Positions 1 through 6,406 of a DNA stretch of 11,836 bases are shown here, piece by piece; positions within the stretch are counted from its first letter, which is position 1, and every line of letters starts with the position of its first letter. Position numbers and translations under genes: made by a program. Source of the stretch: Defluviitaleaceae bacterium (GTDB lineage Bacteria; Bacillota; Clostridia; Lachnospirales; UBA5962); assembly GCA_009787435.1 (NCBI GenBank), contig WRFW01000191.1:1-11836 (forward strand), written 5' to 3'. Below the pieces are notes generated by a model that saw only the letters and a list, made by a program, of their open reading frames with translations, ran no database searches and was not told where the DNA came from.

Positions 1-1
1 G

Positions 2-199
2 GGTATTGAACCACTTCGCCATCCAATAAGGGGGGGCACTGATGGGTGCCGTTTAAGTTTTATGGGCTTGCCTTGCCCAAATATATTTACAGGCGGGCAT
101 AATTACCATGGTCCTTATGAATATGTTCCAGTTGAATCTATGTTAAAATCAGTTGAAGTTGTATTAAATATAATAGAATTACACGCACAAAATAAATAA
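2..199 (+). CDS. pepT: Peptidase T, C-terminal part (5' end outside window)
   Basis: This is the last 65 codons of a tripeptide aminopeptidase (M20 family, two-zinc cytosolic exopeptidase) that removes N-terminal residues from tripeptides. The reading frame is open from base 2 to a TAA at 197-199. The translated stretch carries the family's C-terminal signatures: GGTDG, then SFMGLPCPNIFTGG, then HNYHGPYEYVP. The His in GGHN is at the place of the conserved zinc-binding His of the family. Most of the protein, about five sixths of the usual ~405 residues, lies upstream of the window. The following gene starts 33 bases later on the same strand with its own ribosome binding site, so co-transcription is possible. 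The identification rests on strong recall of the PepT C-terminus; no alignment was run. Confidence 0.93.
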   Translation, partial: GIEPLRHPIRGGTDGCRLSFMGLPCPNIFTGGHNYHGPYEYVPVESMLKSVEVVLNIIELHAQNK

Positions 200-232
200 A
201 ACTTCAGTTCAAAAAAGGAGATTAAAAAATTT

Positions 233-553
233 ATGAAAGTATCAACAACACCTATTATAGATGGGCACACAATAAAAGAAAATAAAGGAATAGTCTTTTC
301 CCAATCAGTGCAAGGCTTCAGTTGGATAAAAGGGTGGAGTGCCGCTTGGCGAAGCTTAGCAGGCGGAAGAAGTTCTTCCCATGAAGAAGTTGTAGTTGCG
401 GCGAGAAACCAAGCTTTGCAAGAGTTGAAAGATGAAGCGGCAAGGTTAGGGGCAAATGCAATAACAGGCGTTGTAGTTGATATAGATACAGTTGGGGGGG
501 GGACTGAAACTTTGCTTCTTGCTAAAGCTTCTGGAACGGCTGTTATAATTTAG
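233..553 (+). CDS. YbjQ/UPF0145 family protein
   Basis: The 106-residue product matches the YbjQ/UPF0145 family (also called the heavy-metal-binding or DUF74 family), small cytosolic proteins that form oligomeric rings in known structures. The biochemical role of the family is not settled. Family marks are the N-terminal STTPIIDG strand, the central AGGRSSSHEE segment, the helix with ALQELKDEAARLGANAI, and the C-terminal ASGTAV. The length is normal for the family. The ATG at 233 is preceded by AAGGAG at 215-220, slightly far (12 bases) but clear, and no better start exists. It lies 33 bases after pepT and may share its transcript. No metal-ligand cluster is visible in this copy. Family membership is sure; function is not. 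Confidence 0.92.
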   Translation: MKVSTTPIIDGHTIKENKGIVFSQSVQGFSWIKGWSAAWRSLAGGRSSSHEEVVVAARNQALQELKDEAARLGANAITGVVVDIDTVGGGTETLLLAKASGTAVII

Positions 554-576
554 GTTTTTTTAAAATTGAATTTATG

Positions 577-613
577 TTTCCAAGATAGCTCGTTCTTTAG
601 GCTATCTTGGAAG
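577..613. other. Perfect stem-loop after the ybjQ-like gene
   Basis: A 12-base perfect inverted repeat (578-589 TTCCAAGATAGC with 601-612 GCTATCTTGGAA) encloses an 11-base loop; a G-T wobble pair at 577/613 could extend it. It sits 24 bases after the stop of the ybjQ-like gene and 80 bases before the ABC operon, the position expected of a terminator. No run of T follows on either strand, so it may be a weak or factor-assisted terminator, or a transcript-stabilising hairpin. I saw no convincing sigma-A promoter between it and the ABC start at 693. Confidence 0.5.
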
Positions 614-692
614 AGTTATTATAAAATCTGAAAATTCTGTAGTATTTATCAATGTTTAATTATTATTTTTTAATTATTGAAAGGAAACTTAA

Positions 693-2615
693 ATGCTCAA
701 CACATTTAAAAGAATGTATAAGCTTACTAAAGGCAATCGCCATTTATATGGCATTGCTATAGTTTGTACTTTTATAGCTGTTTTAATAGCACTTGTGCCG
801 CCTTTAGTTATAAGCTTCACTTTAGATAATGCTATATTAGGCTATGAACCTTTAACTTTCGTTCATAGATTTTTTTATAACTTTATCGGTGCTGAATTTG
901 TAAGAAATAATTTATGGGTTCCTTTTATTTTAATAGTCTTTTTAAGTATTTTAAGAAGCTTAGCAGGCTATACAAATAATAGATTGCAAGCAGCAACTAG
1001 CGAAAATATTATAAAAGATATGAGAAACAAAATTTATAATCATCTTCAAAAGCTGCCATATAGCTACCATGTGAAAGCACAAACAGGCGAGCTTATTCAG
1101 CGTGCCACTTCAGATGTTGAAAATATTAGAGCTTTTATGGCAGGCCAAATAAATGAAATGATAAGAACTTTTTTGCTTGCAGTAATTGCTCTTATCATTT
1201 TATTTAATTTACACGTAACTTTGGCATTAGTTTCTACTATAGTTTTGCCAGTTATGTTTATTGCTTCTTATATTTTTAATAAAAAAATGAAAGCGGCTTT
1301 CTTAAAGCAAGATGAAAAAGAGGGCGAGCTTTTTGAAACAATTCAAGAAAATTTAACAGGTGTGCGTGTTGTACGTGCTTTTGGTAGAAGTTCTTATGAA
1401 ATTGAAAAATTCAGCAAAAAAAATGATGAGTTTAGAGACTTAGTAGCAAATCTTTTTAAAGTGCGTGCAATTTATTGGATGGCTTCAGATTTTGCTGGTT
1501 TTTCTCAAATAGCGGCAATTTTAACTCTCGGCTCTATTTTCGCTTTAAATGGTGAGCTTACTATAGGCACATTAATAATTTTTATGCTCTATGGAAATAA
1601 TTTAGTTTGGCCAATTAGGAATATGGGAAGAATTTTAGCCGATATGGGAAGAATGGGTGTTTCATTTGATAGAATAGATGAAATTTTAAATGAACCAATT
1701 GAAGAAGATGAACCAAATGCAAAAACACCTTCTTTAAATGAAAATATAGTTTTTGAAAATGTAACCTTTGCCTATGAAGATGAGAAAAAAGTTTTGCAAA
1801 ATTTAAATTTTGAAATTAAAAAAGGTGAAACGATAGCGATTTTAGGGGCAACAGGCTCTGGAAAATCAACAATTATGCATCTTCTTTTAAGGCTTTATGA
1901 TATAAACATAGGCAATATAAAAATAGGGAATGTGCCTATAAAAGAAATCTCTAAAAAGCATTTAAGGGAAAAAATAGGCTTGGTTTTGCAAGAGCCTTTC
2001 CTATATTCTCGCACAATTAATGAAAATTTAAAAATGGCTAAAACAGAAGTTTTAGAAGCAGAAATTTTAAAAGCAGCTAAAATTGCAAAAGTTCATGAAG
2101 TTATAGAAAGTTTTGAAAATAAATATGAAACTATGCTAGGCGAGCGAGGTGTTACGCTTTCTGGCGGGCAGCGGCAAAGGGTTGCTATAGCTAGGACTAT
2201 TATAAAAAATAGTGAAATTTTAATTTTTGATGATAGCTTAAGTGCAGTAGACACAGAGACTGACTCTCAAATTAGGGCAGAGCTTAAAGAAAGAGCAGCC
2301 TATATAACTACTATAATCATTTCGCAAAGAATAACTACTCTTAAAGAAGCGGATAAAATTTTTGTAATGGAAAAAGGAAGAATAGCAGATATAGGCACTC
2401 ATGAAGAACTTATACATAAAGATGGGCTCTATAAAAAAATATGGAATATTCAATCTATGCTTGAAGAAGAGATGGAAGATGAAAAGCTTGTCCCCTTTGA
2501 AAAGGTAGGCAAGGAAACAGACGGGAGGGATATAAAAAACGCTTCTTTTAATGAAATGTTAGACCCCTCAACAGAGTTTGACAACGAAACAGCCGGGAGG
2601 GATACTAAAAAATGA
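693..2615 (+). CDS. ABC exporter half-transporter, degenerate-site subunit (BmrC/TM287-like)
   Basis: This 640-residue inner-membrane half-transporter has an N-terminal six-helix exporter domain (about residues 20-310) fused to an ATPase domain. Walker A is GATGSGKST at 385-393 and the signature is a perfect LSGGQ at 489-493. The Walker B Asp is D513, but the next residue is D514 where the catalytic Glu normally stands, and the switch-loop His is replaced by Q545 (in ISQRITT). This pattern is known from the degenerate subunit of heterodimeric exporters such as TM287/288, BmrCD and LmrCD. It should therefore pair with the next gene, with which it overlaps by ATGA. Such pairs export drugs or lipid-like compounds; the substrate here is unknown. 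The start ATG has AAGGAA at 681-686. A charged tail after about residue 590 contains a 24-residue tandem repeat. Confidence 0.93.
   Translation: MLNTFKRMYKLTKGNRHLYGIAIVCTFIAVLIALVPPLVISFTLDNAILGYEPLTFVHRFFYNFIGAEFVRNNLWVPFILIVFLSILRSLAGYTNNRLQAATSENIIKDMRNKIYNHLQKLPYSYHVKAQTGELIQRATSDVENIRAFMAGQINEMIRTFLLAVIALIILFNLHVTLALVSTIVLPVMFIASYIFNKKMKAAFLKQDEKEGELFETIQENLTGVRVVRAFGRSSYEIEKFSKKNDEFRDLVANLFKVRAIYWMASDFAGFSQIAAILTLGSIFALNGELTIGTLIIFMLYGNNLVWPIRNMGRILADMGRMGVSFDRIDEILNEPIEEDEPNAKTPSLNENIVFENVTFAYEDEKKVLQNLNFEIKKGETIAILGATGSGKSTIMHLLLRLYDINIGNIKIGNVPIKEISKKHLREKIGLVLQEPFLYSRTINENLKMAKTEVLEAEILKAAKIAKVHEVIESFENKYETMLGERGVTLSGGQRQRVAIARTIIKNSEILIFDDSLSAVDTETDSQIRAELKERAAYITTIIISQRITTLKEADKIFVMEKGRIADIGTHEELIHKDGLYKKIWNIQSMLEEEMEDEKLVPFEKVGKETDGRDIKNASFNEMLDPSTEFDNETAGRDTKK
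2487..2611 (+). repeat. 72-base in-frame tandem duplication in the tail of the first ABC gene
   Basis: Two copies with a 72-base period lie at 2487-2558 and 2559-2611 (second copy partial). Over 2511-2540 versus 2583-2612 about 26 of 30 bases agree, including AAACAG, CGGGAGGGATA and an A run. The protein copies, starting at residues 599 and 623, share the pattern LxP then ETxGRDxK. The GGGAGG of the second copy (2595-2600) is the ribosome binding site of the next gene. The matching site in the first copy (2523-2528) leads to ACG, not ATG. The upstream half of the repeat is more diverged. Confidence 0.7.
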
Positions 2616-4438
2616 ATGAATTTGAAGAGCAAGAATATTCAAAAGAATTTGAATTTTCCCTTTGGAAAAAGCTTTTTTTCCATCTTAGAGAGCATAAAAA
2701 CTTAGTTATAAAAGTTGCAATTTGCTTTTTAGGGCTTGCAGTTGTTGAAACTGTTATGCCTATGTTTAGCCAATATGCTATCGATACTTTTATAGTAGGC
2801 GGCAGCTTAGAAACTTTGCCTAGTTTTCTATCACTCTATTTCTTTTTTATTTTCCTATTTTCCTTTTTTGTTTTTGGGTTCGTTATGAATGCTGGCAAGC
2901 TTGAAGGCTCTGTTACACATACTATAAGAAAAAAAGCTTTTGCACGCCTGCAAGAATTAAGCTATAGCTTTTTCGATACAACACCAGTAGGCTACATAAC
3001 AGCAAGGCTAACTTCCGATGCCCAAAGATTAGGCGGCACAATAGCATGGGCACTATTGGAAATGGTTTGGAGTATTGCAATAATGATATTTATGATTATA
3101 GTTATGCTCTTTCATAGCCCTTTTCTAACTTTGTTAGTAGTTTTAACTATGCCTATTTTATATTTGCTAACTCGGTTTTTTAGAAAATTAATGCTCACAA
3201 ATCAAAGGCTAATAAGAAAACAAAATTCAAAAATAACAGCAGCTTTTGCCGAGGGTATAAACGCCGCAAGAACTACAAAAACTCTAATTAGAGAGCAAAA
3301 AAATTATGAAGAATTTTCAGACTTAACTAGCGGAATGCGTAAATTAAGTATTAGGGCAACTGTGCTTTCAGCCGCTTTTTACCCTATTATAGTTTTAATT
3401 GCAAATATAGTTACAGGGCTTGTGCTTTGGCATGGTGGCGTGCAATTTTTAGATGGGGAAATAAGCATTGGAACTGTTTCACTATTTTTAAGCTATGGTG
3501 TGCTTATGTTTGAGCCTATTCAACAAATTGCTCGTGTTTTTTCTGAAGTTCAATCTGCACAAGCTAGTGCTGAAAGAACCGTTGCCTTAATAGAAACAGA
3601 ACCCGATATTATAGATAGTGAAGAAGCTATTGAAAAATATGGCAGTCTATTAGCTCCAAAGCAAGAAAATTGGCCTATAATAAAAGGTGATATTAAATTT
3701 GAAAATGTTTCTTTTTCATATAAAACTGGTGAAACTGTTTTAGAAAATTTTAATTTGCATATTAAAGCAGGTGAAAAAATTGCATTAGTCGGTGAGACTG
3801 GGAGCGGAAAATCAACTATAATTAATCTAGTTTGCCATTTTTATGAGCCTACTAGCGGGCGTATTTTAATAGATGATATTGATTACACTGAATATAGCCA
3901 AATATTAGTTCAATCAAATTTAGGCTATGTTTTGCAAGCACCACACCTTTTTAATGGCACTATTATGGAAAATATAAGATATGGCAAATTAGAAGCAACC
4001 GATGAAGAAGTAAAAAAAGCGGCTGAAATAGTGAATGCAACAAATTTCATTGAGCAATTAGAGCATGGTTTTAATACACAAGTTGGTGAGGGGGGCTCTA
4101 AAATTTCTACAGGAGAAAAGCAATTAATTTCTTTTGCAAGAGCTATACTTAAAAATCCTAAAATATTTGTTCTTGATGAAGCTACTTCTTCAATAGATAC
4201 GGTAACCGAGCAAATTATCCAAAAAGCAGTTGATAAAACACTTGAGGGGCGAACTAGCTTTATAGTAGCCCATCGCTTAAGCACAATAAGAAGTTCGGAT
4301 AGAATTTTAGTAATTAAAAAGGGAAAAATTTTAGAGCAGGGTAGCCATAAAGAATTGCTAAAAGAAAAAGGCTACTATTATGATTTATATACAAACCAGT
4401 TCACGAAAGAAGAAAGTGAAAAAATTCTAGGTTTATAA
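2612..4438 (+). CDS. ABC exporter half-transporter, catalytic-site subunit (BmrD/TM288-like)
   Basis: This 608-residue membrane half-transporter has a six-helix exporter domain (about residues 30-325) and a C-terminal ATPase domain. Walker A is GETGSGKST at 394-402, Walker B ends in D522 followed by the catalytic E523, and the switch His is H554 in VAHRLST, all canonical. The signature is ISTGE (498-502) instead of LSGGQ. In a head-to-tail dimer with the preceding protein, its intact Walker A, Walker B and His would face that protein's perfect LSGGQ (active site), while its altered signature would face the other protein's Asp/Gln site (degenerate site). The ATG at 2612 overlaps the upstream TGA and is served by GGGAGG at 2595-2600, so translation is probably coupled. 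A second ATG follows directly at 2616 and cannot be excluded. The operon ends at the terminator at 4434-4465. Confidence 0.93.
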   Translation: MNEFEEQEYSKEFEFSLWKKLFFHLREHKNLVIKVAICFLGLAVVETVMPMFSQYAIDTFIVGGSLETLPSFLSLYFFFIFLFSFFVFGFVMNAGKLEGSVTHTIRKKAFARLQELSYSFFDTTPVGYITARLTSDAQRLGGTIAWALLEMVWSIAIMIFMIIVMLFHSPFLTLLVVLTMPILYLLTRFFRKLMLTNQRLIRKQNSKITAAFAEGINAARTTKTLIREQKNYEEFSDLTSGMRKLSIRATVLSAAFYPIIVLIANIVTGLVLWHGGVQFLDGEISIGTVSLFLSYGVLMFEPIQQIARVFSEVQSAQASAERTVALIETEPDIIDSEEAIEKYGSLLAPKQENWPIIKGDIKFENVSFSYKTGETVLENFNLHIKAGEKIALVGETGSGKSTIINLVCHFYEPTSGRILIDDIDYTEYSQILVQSNLGYVLQAPHLFNGTIMENIRYGKLEATDEEVKKAAEIVNATNFIEQLEHGFNTQVGEGGSKISTGEKQLISFARAILKNPKIFVLDEATSSIDTVTEQIIQKAVDKTLEGRTSFIVAHRLSTIRSSDRILVIKKGKILEQGSHKELLKEKGYYYDLYTNQFTKEESEKILGL

Positions 4439-4465
4439 AAAAAGCCCAAAGGGGCTTTTTTTATA
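4434..4465. terminator. Strong bidirectional intrinsic terminator
   Basis: A perfect 14-base stem, TATAAAAAAAGCCC (4434-4447) paired with GGGCTTTTTTTATA (4452-4465), closes an AAAG loop. A run of seven T follows the GC core on the plus strand and, because the flanks are complementary, also on the minus strand. It overlaps the last codons of the second ABC gene. It can also stop the convergent operon whose last gene ends at 4591, giving that transcript a tail of roughly 125 bases. Confidence 0.93.
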
Positions 4466-4543
4466 TCGAAATATACAATTTAATTTCTAACAGACTAAGG
4501 CATCCTCCTAATAATATTTAATTATTAATTTTATGCACTGCTT

Positions 4544-4559
4544 TCTAATCATAATTAGA
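4544..4559. other. Small inverted repeat in the convergent intergenic region
   Basis: TCTAAT (4544-4549) and ATTAGA (4554-4559) pair around a 4-base loop in the untranslated tail of the minus-strand operon. The stem is AT-rich and short, with no T run, so it may be chance. The rest of 4466-4590 shows no gene that I can support. Confidence 0.25.
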
Positions 4560-4590
4560 TATACTAATAGGGGCTCTTTGTTAAAATATG

Positions 4591-5568
4591 TTAAATGCGT
4601 TCAACAAAAACTACAGTTTGAGTTAAAAGTTTATAAGCTATTTCCCCAAAAGCTGCTGGACCATTTAAATTTTCAACTTTTTTACCTTCTAAGCTGCCAT
4701 AAAGATAGTTTAAAGCACAGTTTACAGAAAAAATTATATCTTTTCTGTGCAACTCTTTTGATTTATTTGCAAAAGCTTCTTCATAGCTTTTTATTGGTTT
4801 TGCAAAGCGGTATTCAATAAGTGGAAAAGCAGGGGCACCTAAGGCGATAGTTTCCGCATCTAAATTTTGCCCAGGGTTAAATGGCACATTAATACTTTGC
4901 CCAGAATAGTCTCCTATCATTGGAAGCATTATGTTTATTTCATTTTCTTTTAAATATTTTACAAATTCAACTTCTTCGCCGTTTATAAATGCATTTTTAA
5001 TGTTAGTTGTTTCTTCTTTAAAAGTGATTACAGGGCTATTTTCATCTGGCTCAAATATGTTTAATATGCTAATGTTTATATTTTCGTCTCTTTCCATGTG
5101 TAGCACTATGGCTTCTTTTTCTAAAATATTGCCAGTTTGCCCATTTATTACTAATGCAGTTGTATCTGTTCCTGCAAGATTATAGCCTGCACCCCAGCCC
5201 ACTATATTTTTAAAAAATATATCTTCATAATCAACTGCATTTCTAGCGTATTCTAAAAAAACAGGTGAACCAACTGGAAGTATAACTATAGAAAAACCAT
5301 TGCTATATGAATCTTTAGGCATATTTTTAATGCTTTTTTCATCATATTCTTTTATTTTGTAGTTTTTAACTTCATCTAATGAAAACTGAGCAACGAACAA
5401 TTTTTCATTTGAAGTTTCACCGCCAAAATCATCCGTAACGAAATATTCTTGAGTTCCGCCAATCCAATTGCCTTTCGGTAATTTTCTTAATAACTCTTTA
5501 GCACCTGCTATTTGCAGTAGTTTTCCCTCGTTTATTAATTCAATAGTTTGTTCTAAAGTTTTAAGCAT
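4591..5568 (-). CDS. Uncharacterised 325-residue protein with FIST-like architecture
   Basis: I do not recognise a named function. There is no signal peptide or membrane helix, so the product is probably cytosolic. The N-terminus carries a distinctive LPKGNWIGGTQEYF block (about residues 30-43). A middle part of alternating strands includes SIVILPVGSP, then NIVGWGAG, then TALVINGQTG and EAIVLHM. The C-terminus reads SVNCALNYLYG (281-291), GPAAFGEIA (303-311) and LLTQTVVFVE. The order of a Cys near the end, a YGEI/FGEI-type loop and a final NQT/TQT strand resembles FIST_C, and the middle resembles FIST_N. FIST domains are ligand-sensing modules, usually attached to signalling domains; none is attached here. 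The start ATG is preceded by AGGAGAGA, which overlaps the stop codon of the upstream small gene, so the two are co-translated. The fold assignment is inference. Confidence 0.8.
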   Translation of the reverse strand: MLKTLEQTIELINEGKLLQIAGAKELLRKLPKGNWIGGTQEYFVTDDFGGETSNEKLFVAQFSLDEVKNYKIKEYDEKSIKNMPKDSYSNGFSIVILPVGSPVFLEYARNAVDYEDIFFKNIVGWGAGYNLAGTDTTALVINGQTGNILEKEAIVLHMERDENINISILNIFEPDENSPVITFKEETTNIKNAFINGEEVEFVKYLKENEINIMLPMIGDYSGQSINVPFNPGQNLDAETIALGAPAFPLIEYRFAKPIKSYEEAFANKSKELHRKDIIFSVNCALNYLYGSLEGKKVENLNGPAAFGEIAYKLLTQTVVFVERI

Positions 5569-5580
5569 TTAAATTCTCTC

Positions 5581-5796
5581 CTATAATCTTTTTAAAAGTT
5601 CTTTATCTGCATTGTGAATTTTTTGGTGATTTGCAGCTAAAAAAGCGTTCACATCGGTTAGTGCCTTTTTTAAATCTTTGTTAACTTTGTAGTCTACTTT
5701 TGCTTTTTGTATGAACATACTTAAAGTAAAACTTTGTGAAAATTTAACATCTTGGTCTAAAATTTTCTTAAGCTGCAGTTCGTTTATTGCTGTCAT
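5581..5796 (-). CDS. Small helical protein of unknown function (71 residues)
   Basis: I do not recognise this product. The ATG at 5796-5794 is chosen over an upstream in-frame TTG (5811) because the GGAGG (complement of 5805-5809) lies 8 bases before the ATG and would overlap the TTG codon. The 71 residues are rich in Lys, Leu, Asp and Asn, contain no Cys or Trp, and read as a mostly helical soluble protein (INELQLKKILDQDV near the N-terminus, DKELLKRL at the end). It is the first gene of a two-gene operon: its TAG stop (5583-5581) is part of the ribosome binding site of the FIST-like gene, which starts 12 bases downstream. A near-consensus promoter lies just upstream. A partner or regulator role for the next protein is a guess from context only. 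Confidence 0.78.
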   Translation of the reverse strand: MTAINELQLKKILDQDVKFSQSFTLSMFIQKAKVDYKVNKDLKKALTDVNAFLAANHQKIHNADKELLKRL

Positions 5797-5838
5797 AAAT
5801 GAGACCTCCAATAATATTTTTTTAACATATTCTTATAA

Positions 5839-5867
5839 AGTATACTATATTAGAAAGAATTTGTCAA
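5839..5867 (-). promoter_or_regulatory. Sigma-A promoter for the minus-strand two-gene operon
   Basis: On the minus strand a perfect TTGACA (complement of 5862-5867) is followed by exactly 17 bases and TATACT (complement of 5839-5844), five of six matches to TATAAT. Transcription would start near 5832, about 25 bases before the GGAGG of the 71-residue gene, giving a short leader. It is divergent from the promoter at 5956-5984. Confidence 0.88.
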
Positions 5868-5955
5868 GAGGGAGGGAGCCTATTGGGAATTTTTTATTAA
5901 ACTAGCCGAGGAAAGCGTTTTATATGGCAATATTTATCTATTTTTAAAAAAGGAC

Positions 5956-5984
5956 TTGCTTATGTGAAAAAAATAATGTATAAT
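5956..5984 (+). promoter_or_regulatory. Sigma-A promoter for the DUF1292-comEC-holA operon
   Basis: TTGCTT (5956-5961) is followed by 17 bases and a perfect TATAAT (5979-5984). The expected start near 5991 puts a strong AAGGAG ribosome binding site and an ATG (6011) within the first 20 transcribed bases. No terminator is visible between here and the end of holA, so DUF1292, comEC and holA probably form one transcript. Confidence 0.8.
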
Positions 5985-6010
5985 TAGGTAAATCAAAAAA
6001 AGGAGAAGCG

Positions 6011-6037
6011 ATGATTTTAAAATTTACTGCCAGCTAG
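6011..6037 (+). CDS. Possible 8-codon leader ORF ahead of the DUF1292 gene
   Basis: A textbook ribosome binding site (AAAGGAG ending at 6005) stands 5 bases before ATG 6011, which opens an 8-codon frame, MILKFTAS, ended by TAG at 6035-6037. The frame is the same as that of the downstream DUF1292 gene, with no further stop in between. Around it, ATTTTAAA (6014-6021) can pair with TTTAAAAT (6041-6048), and TGCC (6028-6031) with GGCA (6037-6040), making an imperfect hairpin that contains the stop. It may be a regulatory leader peptide, or the original gene start cut off by a nonsense change. The sequence alone does not decide. Confidence 0.4.
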   Translation: MILKFTAS

Positions 6038-6073
6038 GCATTTAAAATATTTTTATCATTGCCATTAATAAGA

Positions 6074-6394
6074 ATGACTGAACACGTGCACGATGAAAAT
6101 TGCAATCACGACCACGACCATGAAATACCTATGGTAACTATAACCTTAGAAGATGATACAGATGTTAATTGTATAGTTGTTGATGTTTTTGAATTTAAGG
6201 GTAAAGAATACATTGCTCTTTTGCCTGAAGAAGATTCAGAAATGGATGAAGAAATTCTTCTTTTCCACTATTCAGAAGATGGAGAATTTATAGACTTGCA
6301 AGAAATAGAAGATGAAAATGAATTTAATGCAGTTTCAGAACACTTTCAAGATATTTTTGAAAAAGGCTTAGAATTAGAAGAAGAGCAAGAATAA
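6074..6394 (+). CDS. DUF1292 (YrzB-like) acidic protein
   Basis: The product of about 106 residues belongs to the DUF1292 family, small, very acidic Bacillota proteins of unknown function that are often encoded near ruvX/yrrK-type genes. Family marks are the strand MVTITLEDDTDVNCIVVDVFEF followed by GKEYIALLPEE and an Asp/Glu-rich C-terminus. The N-terminus HVHDENCNHDHDHE is a His/Cys/Asp run that could bind a metal, as seen in some family members. I prefer ATG 6074 because it gives the usual N-terminus and length. It has no visible ribosome binding site; an in-frame TTG at 6059 lacks one too. The only strong site is at the leader ORF start (6011), separated by an in-frame TAG. comEC follows after 12 bases. 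The family call is firm; the true start is uncertain. Confidence 0.85.
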   Translation: MTEHVHDENCNHDHDHEIPMVTITLEDDTDVNCIVVDVFEFKGKEYIALLPEEDSEMDEEILLFHYSEDGEFIDLQEIEDENEFNAVSEHFQDIFEKGLELEEEQE

Positions 6395-6406
6395 GGAAAC
6401 TAAGCG

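Noticed and set aside
655..678. Direct repeat TTTAATTATT (655-664 and 669-678) before the ABC operon
   Set aside because: It consists only of A and T in a very AT-rich stretch and has no second unit or known site pattern.
351..968. Shared 14-base string GAAGCTTAGCAGGC in the ybjQ-like gene and the first ABC gene
   Set aside because: Both encode Ser-Leu-Ala-Gly with the same preferred codons; flanks do not match, so it is chance and not a repeat element.
4497..4512. AGGAGG directly followed by ATG on the minus strand in the convergent intergenic region
   Set aside because: The ATG touches the AGGAGG with no spacer and the frame has only two codons before TAG, so it is not a usable start.
4533..4820. 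95-codon plus-strand frame overlapping the end of the FIST-like gene
   Set aside because: It lies mostly antisense to a well-supported gene, has no ribosome binding site and its protein looks like an out-of-frame translation.
5797..5811. TTG start extending the small minus-strand protein by five residues
   Set aside because: The TTG overlaps the ribosome binding site that is correctly spaced for the ATG at 5796.
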